Source: Streptomyces zingiberis (GTDB lineage Bacteria; Actinomycetota; Actinomycetes; Streptomycetales; Streptomycetaceae). From it: a DNA stretch of 64,000 nt. The notes under the pieces were generated by a model, which worked only from the letters and a program-made list of their open reading frames with translations, did no database searches and was not told the DNA's origin. Made by a program: the position numbers and the translations under genes. This document shows positions 17,080 through 25,591 of this stretch, piece by piece (position 1 is the first letter of the stretch; every line of letters begins with the position of its first letter). The stretch lies in NCBI RefSeq assembly GCF_012034935.1, contig NZ_JAATEN010000003.1:248001-312000 (forward strand). Reading direction: 5' to 3'.

Positions 17080-17470
17080 CGTGCGGTTCGTCCCCCTTCC
17101 GCGCATCGGTCCAGAGATGTAACCGCGCAGGTCGCGGTGTACGCCCGGGGGGCGCCCCGGCCCTGCCGGAGGAGGATCCGGCACGGCGCCGTCCCCTAGG
17201 GATCCGGGCCGCCCCGCCGGCCCTCGGCCGCCACGGGCCACCGCGCCACCGCGAGTTCCCGGGGCGTCACCCGGCGTGCCACCTGGGCCCCGCGTACAAA
17301 AGGGTTCGCCCGGTCTCTCCCCCGGTGGTTACAATCGCCGCTTCCCCGCCTCCCGCGCCGCCTTTCCGCCGCCCCGGGAGAGCCGCCGCCCGGACGGAAA
17401 CCGGCCGGTCCACCCAGCTCACGCAGCCGCAGCGGTCACCGCTGCCGTCATGGACCCCGGAGGCTCCGCC
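17080..17470. promoter_or_regulatory. divergent control region of the small hypothetical and helD
   Basis: This 391-bp gap holds a TACAAT at 17330-17335 on the plus strand, a good -10 for helD with a leader of about 130 nt, although no clear -35 lies in front of it. On the minus strand TTACAT at about 17117-17122 may serve the small hypothetical gene. I looked for the 19-bp rifamycin-associated element and did not see it. Confidence 0.4.
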
Positions 17471-19843
17471 GTGCCCGCGCACCCGTCATCGGCCGATTCC
17501 GCGACCGCGCCCCCGGACGGCGGGAGCCCTCCCGGGCCACCCCGCCGGCCGGCGCCCCCGGTCGGCGGGACCGTCACCCCCGTCACCGCTCCGGGGGACG
17601 AGGCCGCCGTCCTCTCCACGGCGCCCGCCCACGGGACCGGGCCGGCCTCGGCGCCTCCCGGGCCCCCCGGGCACGGGGCCGGCCCCGGCGAGCCCCCCGG
17701 CGGGGAGCCGGACCCCGCCGGTCCCCTCGCCCGGGAGCGGGCCCATCTCGACGCCTCCCGGGCGGCGCTGCGCGCCATGCGCGCGGAGGTGGAAGGGCTG
17801 GACATCAGCGACGTCACGGCGAACTGGGTGAACGCCGCCGTCCTCCAGGCGCAGATCGACAACCGCGTGAAGGCCCTCGCGGACCACGCCGGCACCCCGC
17901 TGTTCTTCGGCCGGCTGGACTGCCGGGACCGGCCGGACGCGCCGGAGGCCGCCACCGCCCGCTACTACATCGGCCGCCGTCACGTCCACGACGCCGAGGG
18001 CGACCCGATGGTGATCGACTGGCGGGCGCCCGTCTCGCAGCCGTTCTACCGCGCCTCCCGGAAGCAGCCGCTGGGGGTGCTGCTCCGCCGCCGCTTCGGC
18101 TGGACCGGGGGCGAGCTCACCGCCTACGAGGACGAGGACCTCACCGACCCCTCGGCCGCCGACGGCGCCGGGCGTCTGCTCCAGCGGGAGATCGAACGTC
18201 CACGCGTCGGCCCGATGCGGGACATCGTCGCCACCATCCAGCCCGAGCAGGACGAGCTCGTCCGCTCCGGGCTGGACGGCACCCTCTGCGTCCAGGGCGC
18301 GCCGGGCACCGGCAAGACGGCCGTGGGCCTGCACCGGGTGGCGTATCTGCTCTACACCCACCGGGAGCGGCTGGCCCGCTCCGGGACGCTCGTCGTGGGC
18401 CCCAACCGGTCCTTCCTCCGCTACATCCAGCAGGTGCTGCCCGCCCTCGGTGAGCTGGAGGTGGCGCAGGCGACGGTCGAGGAGCTGGTGGCGCCCGGGG
18501 AGCCGGGCGGGGGCGCGCGCGGGGCGGACTCCCCGGCGGCGGCGCTGGTGAAGGGGGACGCGCGGATGGCCGAGGTGCTGCGGCGGGCCGTGCGCTCGGG
18601 GGTGACGCCACCCACGGAGCCGCTGGTGGTCGTCCGCGGCTCGCGGCGCTGGCGGATCCCGGCGCACGAACTCCAGGAGATCGTGGGGGAGCTGCTGGAG
18701 CGGGGCATCCGCTACAACGCCGCGCGCGAGGCGCTGCCGCAGCGGATCGCGCACGCCGTGCTGGTGCGGATGGAGGCGGCCGGGGAGGCGCCGGACGACC
18801 GGACGCAGAACGCGGTGGCCCGCGACCGCGCGGTGAAGGCGCTGGTGAAGGAGGTGTGGCCACCGGTCGATCCGGCGAAGCTGGTCCTGCGGCTCCTCTC
18901 CGACGCGGCCTTCCTCGCCGAGCACGCGGAAGGCGTGCTGACCCCGGCCGAGCAGGCGGAGCTGGTGTGGACCAAGCCGCCGCGGAGCGTCCGCTCGGCG
19001 CGCTGGTCGGCGGCCGACGCGGTGCTGATCGACGAGGCGCGGGACCTCCTGGACCGCACCCCGTCGCTGGGCCACGTCGTGCTGGACGAGGCGCAGGACC
19101 TCTCCCCCATGCAGTACCGGGCCGTGGGCCGGCGCTGTTCCACCGGCTCGGCCACCGTCCTCGGCGACCTCGCCCAGGGCACCACCCCCTGGTCCACCCC
19201 CGGCTGGGCGGAGGCCCTGACTCATCTCGGCAAGCCGGACGGGCGGGTCGAGGAACTGACGGAAGGCTTCCGGGTGCCGCGGGACGTCATCGCCTACGCC
19301 TCCCGGCTGCTGCCGGTCATCGCACCCGGGCTCACCCCGGCGACCTCCGTCCGGGAGGCGGCGGGCTCCCTGGAGATCCGCCGGGTGCCGTCGGACGGAG
19401 CGGGCGACGGCGAGGACGGCGCGCCCACGGACGGCACGGGACCCGAGGACGGCGGGGTGACCGCGGAGCAGGCCCGGGCCGTGGTCGAGGCGTGCCGCGA
19501 CGCGCTGCGGCGGGAGGGGTCCGTCGGCCTGATCGTGGCCGATCCGCGGGTCCCCGCGCTGGCCGCGGCGCTGACGGCGGCGGACCTGCCGTATCTGGCC
19601 CCGGGCGAGGAGACCGGCCCGGAGGCCCGGCTGACGCTCGTCCCCGCCACGCTGGTCAAGGGCCTGGAGTACGACCACGTCGTGCTGGACGAGCCCGCCG
19701 CGGTGATCGCCGCCGAGCCCGGCACCCGGACGGGGCTGCGCCGCCTGTACGTGGCGCTGACCCGGGCGGTCTCCGGCCTGACGGTGGTCCACACCCGGGA
19801 CCTCCCGCCGGAACTCCGCCGGGCCCCGGCCGGCCACGGGTGA
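17471..19843 (+). CDS. HelD-like RNA polymerase-associated ATPase
   Basis: 790-residue UvrD/Rep-like superfamily 1 ATPase. Walker A GAPGTGKT is at 276-283 and Walker B VVLDEAQDL has its Asp near 539. A RLYVALTRAV motif near the C-terminus completes motif VI. Before the ATPase core, ERAHLDASRAALRAMRAEVE is the N-terminal coiled-coil arm that HelD proteins push into the RNA polymerase secondary channel, and YYIGRRHVHDAEGDPMVIDW precedes the first ATPase lobe, as in this family. HelD proteins release stalled RNA polymerase from nucleic acid, and some confer rifamycin resistance; which class this belongs to cannot be read here. GTG 17471 is chosen because GGAGG lies 7 nt upstream. The first ~80 residues are disordered. 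Confidence 0.88.
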   Translation: MPAHPSSADSATAPPDGGSPPGPPRRPAPPVGGTVTPVTAPGDEAAVLSTAPAHGTGPASAPPGPPGHGAGPGEPPGGEPDPAGPLARERAHLDASRAALRAMRAEVEGLDISDVTANWVNAAVLQAQIDNRVKALADHAGTPLFFGRLDCRDRPDAPEAATARYYIGRRHVHDAEGDPMVIDWRAPVSQPFYRASRKQPLGVLLRRRFGWTGGELTAYEDEDLTDPSAADGAGRLLQREIERPRVGPMRDIVATIQPEQDELVRSGLDGTLCVQGAPGTGKTAVGLHRVAYLLYTHRERLARSGTLVVGPNRSFLRYIQQVLPALGELEVAQATVEELVAPGEPGGGARGADSPAAALVKGDARMAEVLRRAVRSGVTPPTEPLVVVRGSRRWRIPAHELQEIVGELLERGIRYNAAREALPQRIAHAVLVRMEAAGEAPDDRTQNAVARDRAVKALVKEVWPPVDPAKLVLRLLSDAAFLAEHAEGVLTPAEQAELVWTKPPRSVRSARWSAADAVLIDEARDLLDRTPSLGHVVLDEAQDLSPMQYRAVGRRCSTGSATVLGDLAQGTTPWSTPGWAEALTHLGKPDGRVEELTEGFRVPRDVIAYASRLLPVIAPGLTPATSVREAAGSLEIRRVPSDGAGDGEDGAPTDGTGPEDGGVTAEQARAVVEACRDALRREGSVGLIVADPRVPALAAALTAADLPYLAPGEETGPEARLTLVPATLVKGLEYDHVVLDEPAAVIAAEPGTRTGLRRLYVALTRAVSGLTVVHTRDLPPELRRAPAGHG

Positions 19844-19995
19844 ACGGCCGGGCGCCGCGCCCCGTCCACCCCCAGCACCCCACCCGCGCCTGGCGCGCCT
19901 GGCGCACCCTCCGCCGCCGGGGCCTCTTCCGGTTCCGGCCCTGACATCACGGAGGCAACCCTTCCGTACCCTCGGCGGCGGCCGGGACCGTGCAC

Positions 19996-20007
19996 CACAA
20001 TGGGCCC
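19996..20007 (+). promoter_or_regulatory. weak -10 element for a leaderless transcript (HD gene)
   Basis: CACAAT at 19996-20001 lies six bases before ATG 20008; it matches TANNNT only in part, but the geometry equals that of several other genes in this window and no ribosome site is present. Confidence 0.3.
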
Positions 20008-20640
20008 ATGCCCACCCCCCTTCTCGACCGCTGGACGGACCTGCTGCGCCGCTGCCAGGAGGGCCCGGGGCCGGACCCGCGCCCGTACGGCGAGAACCTG
20101 CTCGCGCGGTGGGCCGAGCCGCAGCGGCGCTACCACACCACCGCGCATCTGGCCGCCGTTCTCGACCGGATCGACGAGCTGGCCGCCCACTGCGCCGACC
20201 CGGACACGGTGCGGCTCGCGGCCTGGTTCCACGACGCCGTCTACCGCCCGGACCGCTCGGAGAACGAGGAGCGCAGCGCGCGTCTCGCCGAACGCGCCCT
20301 GCCCGAGGCGGGGGTCTCCCCGGCCCGCACGGCCGAGACGGCCCGGCTGGTCCGGCTCACCGTGACCCACGACCCGGCGCCCGGTGACCGGTGCGGCGAG
20401 GTGCTGTGCGACGCCGACCTGGCGGTCCTCGCCGGCGCCCCGGAGGAGTACGCGTCCTACGCGGCGGCCGTCCGCGAGGAGTACGGGTTCGTGCCGGACG
20501 AGGAGTTCCGGGAGGGCCGCGCCGCGGTGCTCCGCGCGCTGCTCGGCACGGTGCCGCTGTTCCGCACCCCGGCGGGCGAGAAGTGGGAGCCGGTCGCCCG
20601 GCAGAACCTCGCCACGGAGCTGGCGCTGCTGGAGGGGTGA
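20008..20640 (+). CDS. HD-domain metal-dependent phosphohydrolase-like protein
   Basis: 210 residues. The HD pattern is RRYHTTAHL (His43), AAWFHDAVY (His75-Asp76), LTVTHDPAPGD (His121-Asp122) and EVLCDADLAVLAG (Asp135/Asp137), which together form the metal site of HD phosphohydrolases. The YHTTAHL/AWFHDAVY combination is typical of a stand-alone bacterial HD subgroup with unknown substrate. The start at ATG 20008 (MPTPLLDRWTDLL) is preferred over the GTG at 19990. It follows helD by 164 bp on the same strand. Confidence 0.8.
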   Translation: MPTPLLDRWTDLLRRCQEGPGPDPRPYGENLLARWAEPQRRYHTTAHLAAVLDRIDELAAHCADPDTVRLAAWFHDAVYRPDRSENEERSARLAERALPEAGVSPARTAETARLVRLTVTHDPAPGDRCGEVLCDADLAVLAGAPEEYASYAAAVREEYGFVPDEEFREGRAAVLRALLGTVPLFRTPAGEKWEPVARQNLATELALLEG

Positions 20641-20840
20641 CGGCCACCGCCGGTGAGCGGGCGCGGTGGGCGGGACGGGACAGCGGCGGGCGGGACGGGA
20701 CAGCGGTGGCCGGAGCGGGACCTCGGACGAGGCCGCGCGATGCCTGGCGGGTGCGGCGGGGCCGGCCGCCGTTCAGGAGTCGCCGGGCGGGGAGGCCCCG
20801 GCCGCCGGACGCGACGGGCTCCGGTGCGGCGCCGGGCCGG

Positions 20841-21308
20841 TCAGCCCGCGGTCTCGACGTAGGACGCCAAGTTGGCCAGGGACGAGGCGATTCCGGCCTC
20901 GTGGTCCGCCCGGTCGATGCCGGGCGGCACATCCGTGGCCGTGACGGTCACCTCGGTCCCGCCTCCGGTGGCGGCCAGGTGCCAGGTCATCGTCATGGTG
21001 CCCGCGTACGCGGGGTCGCCGGCCTCGAACACGGCCCGCTGCACCACGCGCTCCGGTGGCACCAGGTCGGCGAAGCCGACCTCGACGGCATCGGTCGCGT
21101 CCGACGTCTTGCCGGGGCCGCCGGTGGGGTCGAGGTAGGTGAGGACCATCCGGAACCCGCCACCGGGCCGGGGGTCCCACCGCTCGATCCGTCCGCGCAT
21201 GCCGTCCGGCGGCAGCCAGACCTCCAGGGCCGCCGGGTCGAGGAGGGCGCCGTAGACGGCCGCCGGTGGCGCCGCGATCAGCCGCTCGCCGCTGTCGGTC
21301 CTTCCCAT
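20841..21308 (-). CDS. SRPBCC (AHSA1/START-like) domain protein
   Basis: 155 residues. The AHSA1-type fold is visible as ERLIAAPPAAVYGALLDPAA, LEVWLPPDGMRGRIERWDPR, GGGFRMVLTYLDP, the VPPERVVQRAVFEA strand, TMTMTWHLAATGGGTEVTVT and a C-terminal helix. Such proteins bind small hydrophobic ligands or chaperones; the ligand is unknown. The ATG at 21308 (MGRTDSGERL) is preceded by TACCAT with exactly six bases between, so it is probably leaderless. It is divergent from the MFS exporter gene. Confidence 0.85.
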   Translation of the reverse strand: MGRTDSGERLIAAPPAAVYGALLDPAALEVWLPPDGMRGRIERWDPRPGGGFRMVLTYLDPTGGPGKTSDATDAVEVGFADLVPPERVVQRAVFEAGDPAYAGTMTMTWHLAATGGGTEVTVTATDVPPGIDRADHEAGIASSLANLASYVETAG

Positions 21309-21320
21309 GGCGGGATGGTA
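21309..21320 (-). promoter_or_regulatory. -10 element for a leaderless transcript (SRPBCC gene)
   Basis: On the minus strand TACCAT occupies 21320-21315 and the ATG begins at 21308, the expected transcription start. No ribosome site is present. Confidence 0.5.
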
Positions 21321-21461
21321 CCGCCGGCAGGCGCGTTCGCCGGCCGGGAGCGGGTGTCCGGCACGGCCCTGCGGGGGCGGCGCCGGCCGTGTCGGGCACG
21401 CCACAGCCCGGAACGTCCCGTTCCGGGAATGGCGCGGGCCGTGGCGGTGTTGGTGCCAGGC

Positions 21462-22730
21462 ATGTCCTCCGAGCGCTCACGCATGCCCCTTTCCGTGTAC
21501 ACGCTCGGTCTGGCGGTCTTCGCCCTGGGCACCTCGGAGTTCATGCTCTCGGGGCTGCTGCCGCCGATCGCCGCCGACATGGACGTCTCCATTCCGCGCG
21601 CCGGACTGCTGATCTCCGCCTTCGCCGTGGGCATGGTGGTGGGCGCGCCCGTGCTCGCCATGGCGACGCTCCGGCTGCCCCGCCGCGCCACGCTCATCGC
21701 GCTGATCTCCGTCTTCGGACTGGGCCAGGTCGCGGGGGCGGTGGCGCCCTCCTACGGCTGGCTGTTCACGTCACGCGTGGTCTCCGCCCTGGCCTGCGCC
21801 GGGTTCTGGGCGCTGGGGGCGGCGGTGGCCGTCGCGATGGTCCCGGTGACGCAGCGGGCGCGCGCCATGGCGGTGATGATCGGCGGGCTGAGCATCGCCA
21901 ACGTGCTGGGCGTCCCGGCGGGCGCGTTCCTCGGGGAGCACTTCGGCTGGCGGTCGGCGTTCTGGACGGTCGGCGCCGCCTCGGCGGTGGCACTCGCCGG
22001 CATTCTCGCGCTGATCCCGCGCATCCCCCGCCCCGCCGAACTGCCCGTGCTCCGCCGCGAGCTGCGCATCTACGCCGACCGGCAGGTGTGGCTGGCCGTG
22101 GTCACCACCGCGCTGGCGGGCGGCGGCGTCTTCTGCTTCTTCAGCTACCTCGCGCCGTTGCTGACGGAGGTCGCGGGGCTGAGCAGTGGCTGGGTGCCCA
22201 CCGTGCTGGCGCTCTTCGGGACCGGCGCGCTCATCGGCACCGCGATCGGCGGCCGGATCGCCGACGGCCGTCTCTTCGGGGTGCTGCTCAGCGGGACGGT
22301 CGCCTCGACAGTGCTGCTGGTCGCGGCGGCGCTGACGGCGAGCGCGCCGGCCGCCGTGGTCACGCTCGCGGTGCTGCTGGGCGTCTCCGCGTTCTACACG
22401 GCGCCCGCGCTCAACGCCCGGATGTTCGACGTGGCGGGGGCCGCGCCGACGCTGGCCGCCGCCACCGTCACCGCCTCCTTCAACCTCGGCAACGCGGGCG
22501 GCCCGTGGGTGGGCGGCCTGGTCATCGACGCCGGCTTCGGCTTCGCGGCGACGGCGTGGGCCGGGGCGGCGATCACCGCGCTGGCGGTCGCCGGGGTGCT
22601 CCTCGCCATCCGGACGCACCGGCCCAGGCCGAGCGCGGTCGTCGCGGGCGACGGCGGAGCCCCCGGCCGGCCGCTCGAAGCCACCGCACCCGGACCGGCC
22701 GCCCCACGCCCCCTGGGCACCGCCGGCTGA
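21462..22730 (+). CDS. MFS drug exporter, DHA1/chloramphenicol-efflux-like
   Basis: 422-residue transporter with twelve hydrophobic helices. The first helix reads LGLAVFALGTSEFMLSGLLP, the hallmark of the DHA1 group that includes the Streptomyces chloramphenicol exporters (Cml/Cmx) and AraJ/PbuE-like proteins. The motif-C region SIANVLGVPAGAFLGEHFGWR in helix 5 is typical of antiporters, so it probably expels a small molecule in exchange for protons. Substrate unknown; chloramphenicol resistance is only a family possibility. ATG 21462 and ATG 21483 (MPLSVYTLG, where family members begin) are both plausible. Neither has a strong ribosome site. Confidence 0.85.
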   Translation: MSSERSRMPLSVYTLGLAVFALGTSEFMLSGLLPPIAADMDVSIPRAGLLISAFAVGMVVGAPVLAMATLRLPRRATLIALISVFGLGQVAGAVAPSYGWLFTSRVVSALACAGFWALGAAVAVAMVPVTQRARAMAVMIGGLSIANVLGVPAGAFLGEHFGWRSAFWTVGAASAVALAGILALIPRIPRPAELPVLRRELRIYADRQVWLAVVTTALAGGGVFCFFSYLAPLLTEVAGLSSGWVPTVLALFGTGALIGTAIGGRIADGRLFGVLLSGTVASTVLLVAAALTASAPAAVVTLAVLLGVSAFYTAPALNARMFDVAGAAPTLAAATVTASFNLGNAGGPWVGGLVIDAGFGFAATAWAGAAITALAVAGVLLAIRTHRPRPSAVVAGDGGAPGRPLEATAPGPAAPRPLGTAG

Positions 22731-23020
22731 CCCCGGCCCGGGCGGACATCGGCGCCTGGGGAACCCACGCGGCCCGCCGCCCCACCACACCGCCCCCGGC
22801 AATCACGACCGGCCGATGCCCCCTCCCCACCCGCCCACCGTCACGGACCCGGCGCGCTCGTGGCGGACGACAAGGTGGGGGCCCGCCCCGGCCCGGGACA
22901 CGGGCGGCGGCTGCCGGGTGGACACGCTCCGGCCGGGCCGGCCCGGTCGGCCCGGCTGGTCTCCACGCGATCGTGGCGGGCGGCAGCGGCGCCACCGGCC
23001 CGCCGGAGCGGGCCCGGACG

Positions 23021-23296
23021 TCAGCCGCCGGTGGCGGCCCGCCCCTTGGGGCGGCGCAGGCCGGCCCCCGTCAGCCGCCGGAGCAGTTCCTTGGAGCCGA
23101 CCTCCACCGCGCCGAGTGCCACGGCCGCGCGGTAGCGCTCGGACGGCACGTCGTAGTGGTCCCGGTCGAAGGCGCGGCGCGGCGAGCCCAGCCGCTCCGC
23201 GAAGGCGTGCAGCTCCTCGTAGGACTCGTCGCTGACCAGGTGCGACCACATCCGGCCGTGCCCGGGCCATATCGGCGGGTCGATGTAGACGGTCAT
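23021..23296 (-). CDS. DUF4031 family protein
   Basis: 91 residues: MTVYIDPPIWPGHGRMWSHL, ELHAFAERLGSPRRAFDRDH, then ALGAVEVGSKELLRRLTGAG. The tyrosine-rich start, GHGRxWSHL and FDRDHYDVP are the signature I know from DUF4031, a small actinobacterial protein of unknown function. It starts where the conserved sequence begins; the open frame upstream is Gly/Ala-rich and excluded. The next minus-strand gene upstream encodes a short hypothetical, separated by a 277-bp Pro/Ala-rich spacer. Confidence 0.8.
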   Translation of the reverse strand: MTVYIDPPIWPGHGRMWSHLVSDESYEELHAFAERLGSPRRAFDRDHYDVPSERYRAAVALGAVEVGSKELLRRLTGAGLRRPKGRAATGG

Positions 23297-23573
23297 GCGG
23301 CGGACCACCCGGCCCGCGCCGCCACCGGTACCGAACCGGCCGCCCCGGCCGGCCGTGCCGCCCGCACCGCCTTCACTGCCCCTGGCCCCCGCACAGCCGC
23401 CCACACCGCCGTCACCGTCCCCGGCGCCCACACCGCCGCCCGCGCCCCCGCCACTTGCCCCGTCACCCGCACCGCTGTCCGCTCCCCCGTCAGCGTCCCT
23501 GCCGCCGGCGTCCCTGCCACCGACGTTCCTGCCACCGTCACCGCCCCGGCCGCCCGCACCTTCGGCACCGCCG

Positions 23574-23945
23574 TCACCGTCCCAGCACCGAGCCGAGGCG
23601 GCCCACCGCCGCCACCGAAGTGGCCGTGGCCGGGCACACCCAGTGCGGATCGGTGCCGAGTTCGGGGTCGACGTCGAGCGCGTGGGGATCGCCCGCGTCC
23701 GTGCAGACCGGGCAGAGGGGCCAGCGGCCGTACCGTTCCAGCAGCGCGTCCTGGACGTCCTGGGCGACCAGTCCGGTGACGAACACCGCGCCCTCCGGCC
23801 ACTGCCCGACCCACCAGCGGCGGTGTGCCACCGACTCCTCCACGAGGGAGACGATGTCCGCGTCGGCGACGTTCCCGGCCGCCAGGTCGGCGAGCACCAG
23901 AGCCCGTGCGGCGTGCAGTGCGTTCTCCAGCTCCATGGCGTCCAT
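23574..23945 (-). CDS. short hypothetical protein
   Basis: 123 residues. It begins MDAMELENALHAARALVLAD and contains VEESVAHRRWWVGQWPEGAVFVTGL and a CPVCTDAG motif followed later by a third cysteine (HWVCPATATS), which suggests a possible metal-binding knuckle with an incomplete set of four cysteines. No function is recognised. ATG 23945 is chosen because GGGAGG sits 7-8 nt upstream. Codon bias is consistent with a real gene. It is followed on the same strand by the DUF4031 gene. Confidence 0.65.
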   Translation of the reverse strand: MDAMELENALHAARALVLADLAAGNVADADIVSLVEESVAHRRWWVGQWPEGAVFVTGLVAQDVQDALLERYGRWPLCPVCTDAGDPHALDVDPELGTDPHWVCPATATSVAAVGRLGSVLGR

Positions 23946-24116
23946 TCTCCCGCCTCCCAGGACCGCCCGCCCGCCCGCTCCCGCCGGCCGGCGCCGGCCC
24001 GGCCGCTCCCCGCTCCGTGCCGGCACCTTTCGGTGAGAATTTTCGACCTGCCCTCGCCCCCGTACGCCTTGCGACCGCCACCCGGATCGCCCTTGCCACT
24101 CGACCGCCCACATCCG

Positions 24117-24878
24117 TCAATCGCCGGCGAGGTTCACCTGAACACCGAATTCTTGGAATATAGACAACGCTGAACTCGTGAACTCACCCCCCAGCACCTC
24201 GCGGGAGAACGAGAAGTCGCCCCACTCGAGGCAGAACGGATGAGCCTCCTCCCGCTTCATCGTCCTCAAGCAGTCGTAAAGAGCGTCGAGGTTCGACCCG
24301 AAGTACCCTCCCGGCCCGTTGACCGCTTCCCCCACAGCACAGTAGAAAGCGTCCTCGGTCGCCAACTCGCGACCTTCGATACCTGCCGTTTCGGCAGTCT
24401 GGTACCGAGTTGCTCTCAGCCCGCAGGAGAACCACGCCGTCTGGACCACATGCAGCCAACTGGCGTGATATTCGGAAGGATACTCAGCCCACCCGCCAAG
24501 CGAAACCTGCTTACTGTCCGACCACTTCCTCCAGATCTCTCCAGCTTTGGGATATTCGCAAGCATTTCCATGGAACGAGTACTCCACATCCGAATATCCC
24601 CCACCGCCCCCGCGAAGCCCTTGTGCGCCACGAGCGACTTTCCCAATGTAATAGGCGCCGATTTTACCCATCCCTCGATCGACGATCTCGAGTTGCGTCG
24701 ACTCGGTTTTCTTCTTGCCCTGCCGGATATGACGGGCCCCGACGAAGACGACTGTCCTCGGCGGCTCTTCGTCTGCGCCGATGAAGAAGCCTCGCACGTC
24801 CTCGGCCAGCAGGAGGATCTCCTGAGAATCCATGTCAACCAGCCGGTACGGCACAACTGCGGACACCATAGAAAACAC
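24117..24878 (-). CDS. barstar-domain immunity protein with N-terminal extension
   Basis: 253 residues. The last ~75 residues are a barstar (barnase inhibitor) domain: GPGGYFGSNLDALYDCLRTM aligns with the YYGENLDALWDCL core of barstar, keeping the two Asp that face the RNase active site, then FCLEWGDFSFSREVLG and LSIFQEFGVQVNL close the fold. The first ~170 residues (QEILLLAEDVRGFFIGADEE, TVVFVGARH, GYSDVEYSFHGNACEY) are unrecognised and may bind a second partner. GTG 24878 is preceded by AGGAAG; ATG 24869 is an alternative. Base composition is clearly lower in GC than the surroundings, indicating transfer. It lies downstream of a barnase-type toxin and of another barstar gene. Confidence 0.78.
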   Translation of the reverse strand: MFSMVSAVVPYRLVDMDSQEILLLAEDVRGFFIGADEEPPRTVVFVGARHIRQGKKKTESTQLEIVDRGMGKIGAYYIGKVARGAQGLRGGGGGYSDVEYSFHGNACEYPKAGEIWRKWSDSKQVSLGGWAEYPSEYHASWLHVVQTAWFSCGLRATRYQTAETAGIEGRELATEDAFYCAVGEAVNGPGGYFGSNLDALYDCLRTMKREEAHPFCLEWGDFSFSREVLGGEFTSSALSIFQEFGVQVNLAGD

Positions 24879-25183
24879 CCAAACTTCCTGCCGACACTTT
24901 CAGCACGTTCAGCACGTCAGTCCCCCGGTCTCCGGGGCCGGTCTCCGGTTCCCTGACACCACGGCGCGCCCATGCGCTTCACTCACTTCGCCCGCTCTGC
25001 GCGGTACGGCCGTCAGACGCTGACGCGGCAGCCCTCCGGACCGGCCACGGGAACGAAGGGCGGAGGGAAGCAGACCGGAGGCGGACGAGAACGGCGGTGC
25101 ACGGCCGGTGCTCTGCGAACCGAGTTGGCGGTGGGGACGCCCGAGGCCGCGTCCCCACCGCTGATCTCACTGCACCTCCGCGC
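24879..25183 (-). other. spacer between two barstar-family immunity genes
   Basis: 305 bp with no supported gene. The part next to 24878 is AT-richer than the core genome (for example ACACCATAGAAAACACCCAAAC reversed), and could hold a promoter for the distal immunity gene, but I see no clear -10/-35 pair. Confidence 0.35.
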
Positions 25184-25585
25184 CTATCTGCCGATGTACA
25201 CGCAGAGTTCCGTGGGCCGTCCCACCGTGGCCCTCTCGTCCGAGAGGGTTTCCGCCACATCCGCCAGCACGTCCAGGGCCGTGCGGAACTCCTCCGGGCT
25301 CGCCTCGGCGAAGGATGCCGCGTCCGGCCAGACAATGACCACCCGTTCGCACCGCTGCCCGTGGATTCCCTCCCACAGCGAATCGGAGAGGGCATCCCAG
25401 CTTCCGGACCCGACCAGCGGCGGATCAAGAGGCAGTGTTCTGCGGACGGCGTCGAAGAATGCCGCCCGTCCCGGATCTCCTTCCACGGAGAGCCGGTACA
25501 GAGGGCAACCCTCGGCTACGGCGGCCCGTGCGGCCTCATGGGCTTCCTCCGGCCGCACAACCGTCAGACCCCAAGTCAGATCCAT
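25184..25585 (-). CDS. barstar-like immunity protein
   Basis: 133 residues. VRPEEAHEAARAAVAEGCPL, FFDAVRRTLPLDPPLVGSGS and WDALSDSLWEGIHGQ fit the divergent actinobacterial barstar group: the WDALSDSLW helix corresponds to the inhibitory LDALWD helix. VVIVWPDAASFAEASPEEF forms the following strand and helix. Its ATG lies 6 bp after the stop codon of the toxin gene, and the ribosome site GAGGGG overlaps that stop, so toxin and antidote should be translationally coupled. It is therefore the most likely cognate inhibitor of the RNase domain. A frameshifted copy lies 8.8 kb away at the other end of the island. Confidence 0.8.
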   Translation of the reverse strand: MDLTWGLTVVRPEEAHEAARAAVAEGCPLYRLSVEGDPGRAAFFDAVRRTLPLDPPLVGSGSWDALSDSLWEGIHGQRCERVVIVWPDAASFAEASPEEFRTALDVLADVAETLSDERATVGRPTELCVYIGR

Positions 25586-25591
25586 TTCCCC

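Noticed and set aside
17080..17470. rifamycin-associated element upstream of helD
   Set aside because: No sequence resembling the 19-bp inverted repeat was found, so the protein is not called HelR.
17486..19837. 783-codon minus-strand open frame opposite helD
   Set aside because: Shadow frame; the plus strand carries Walker A and B motifs.
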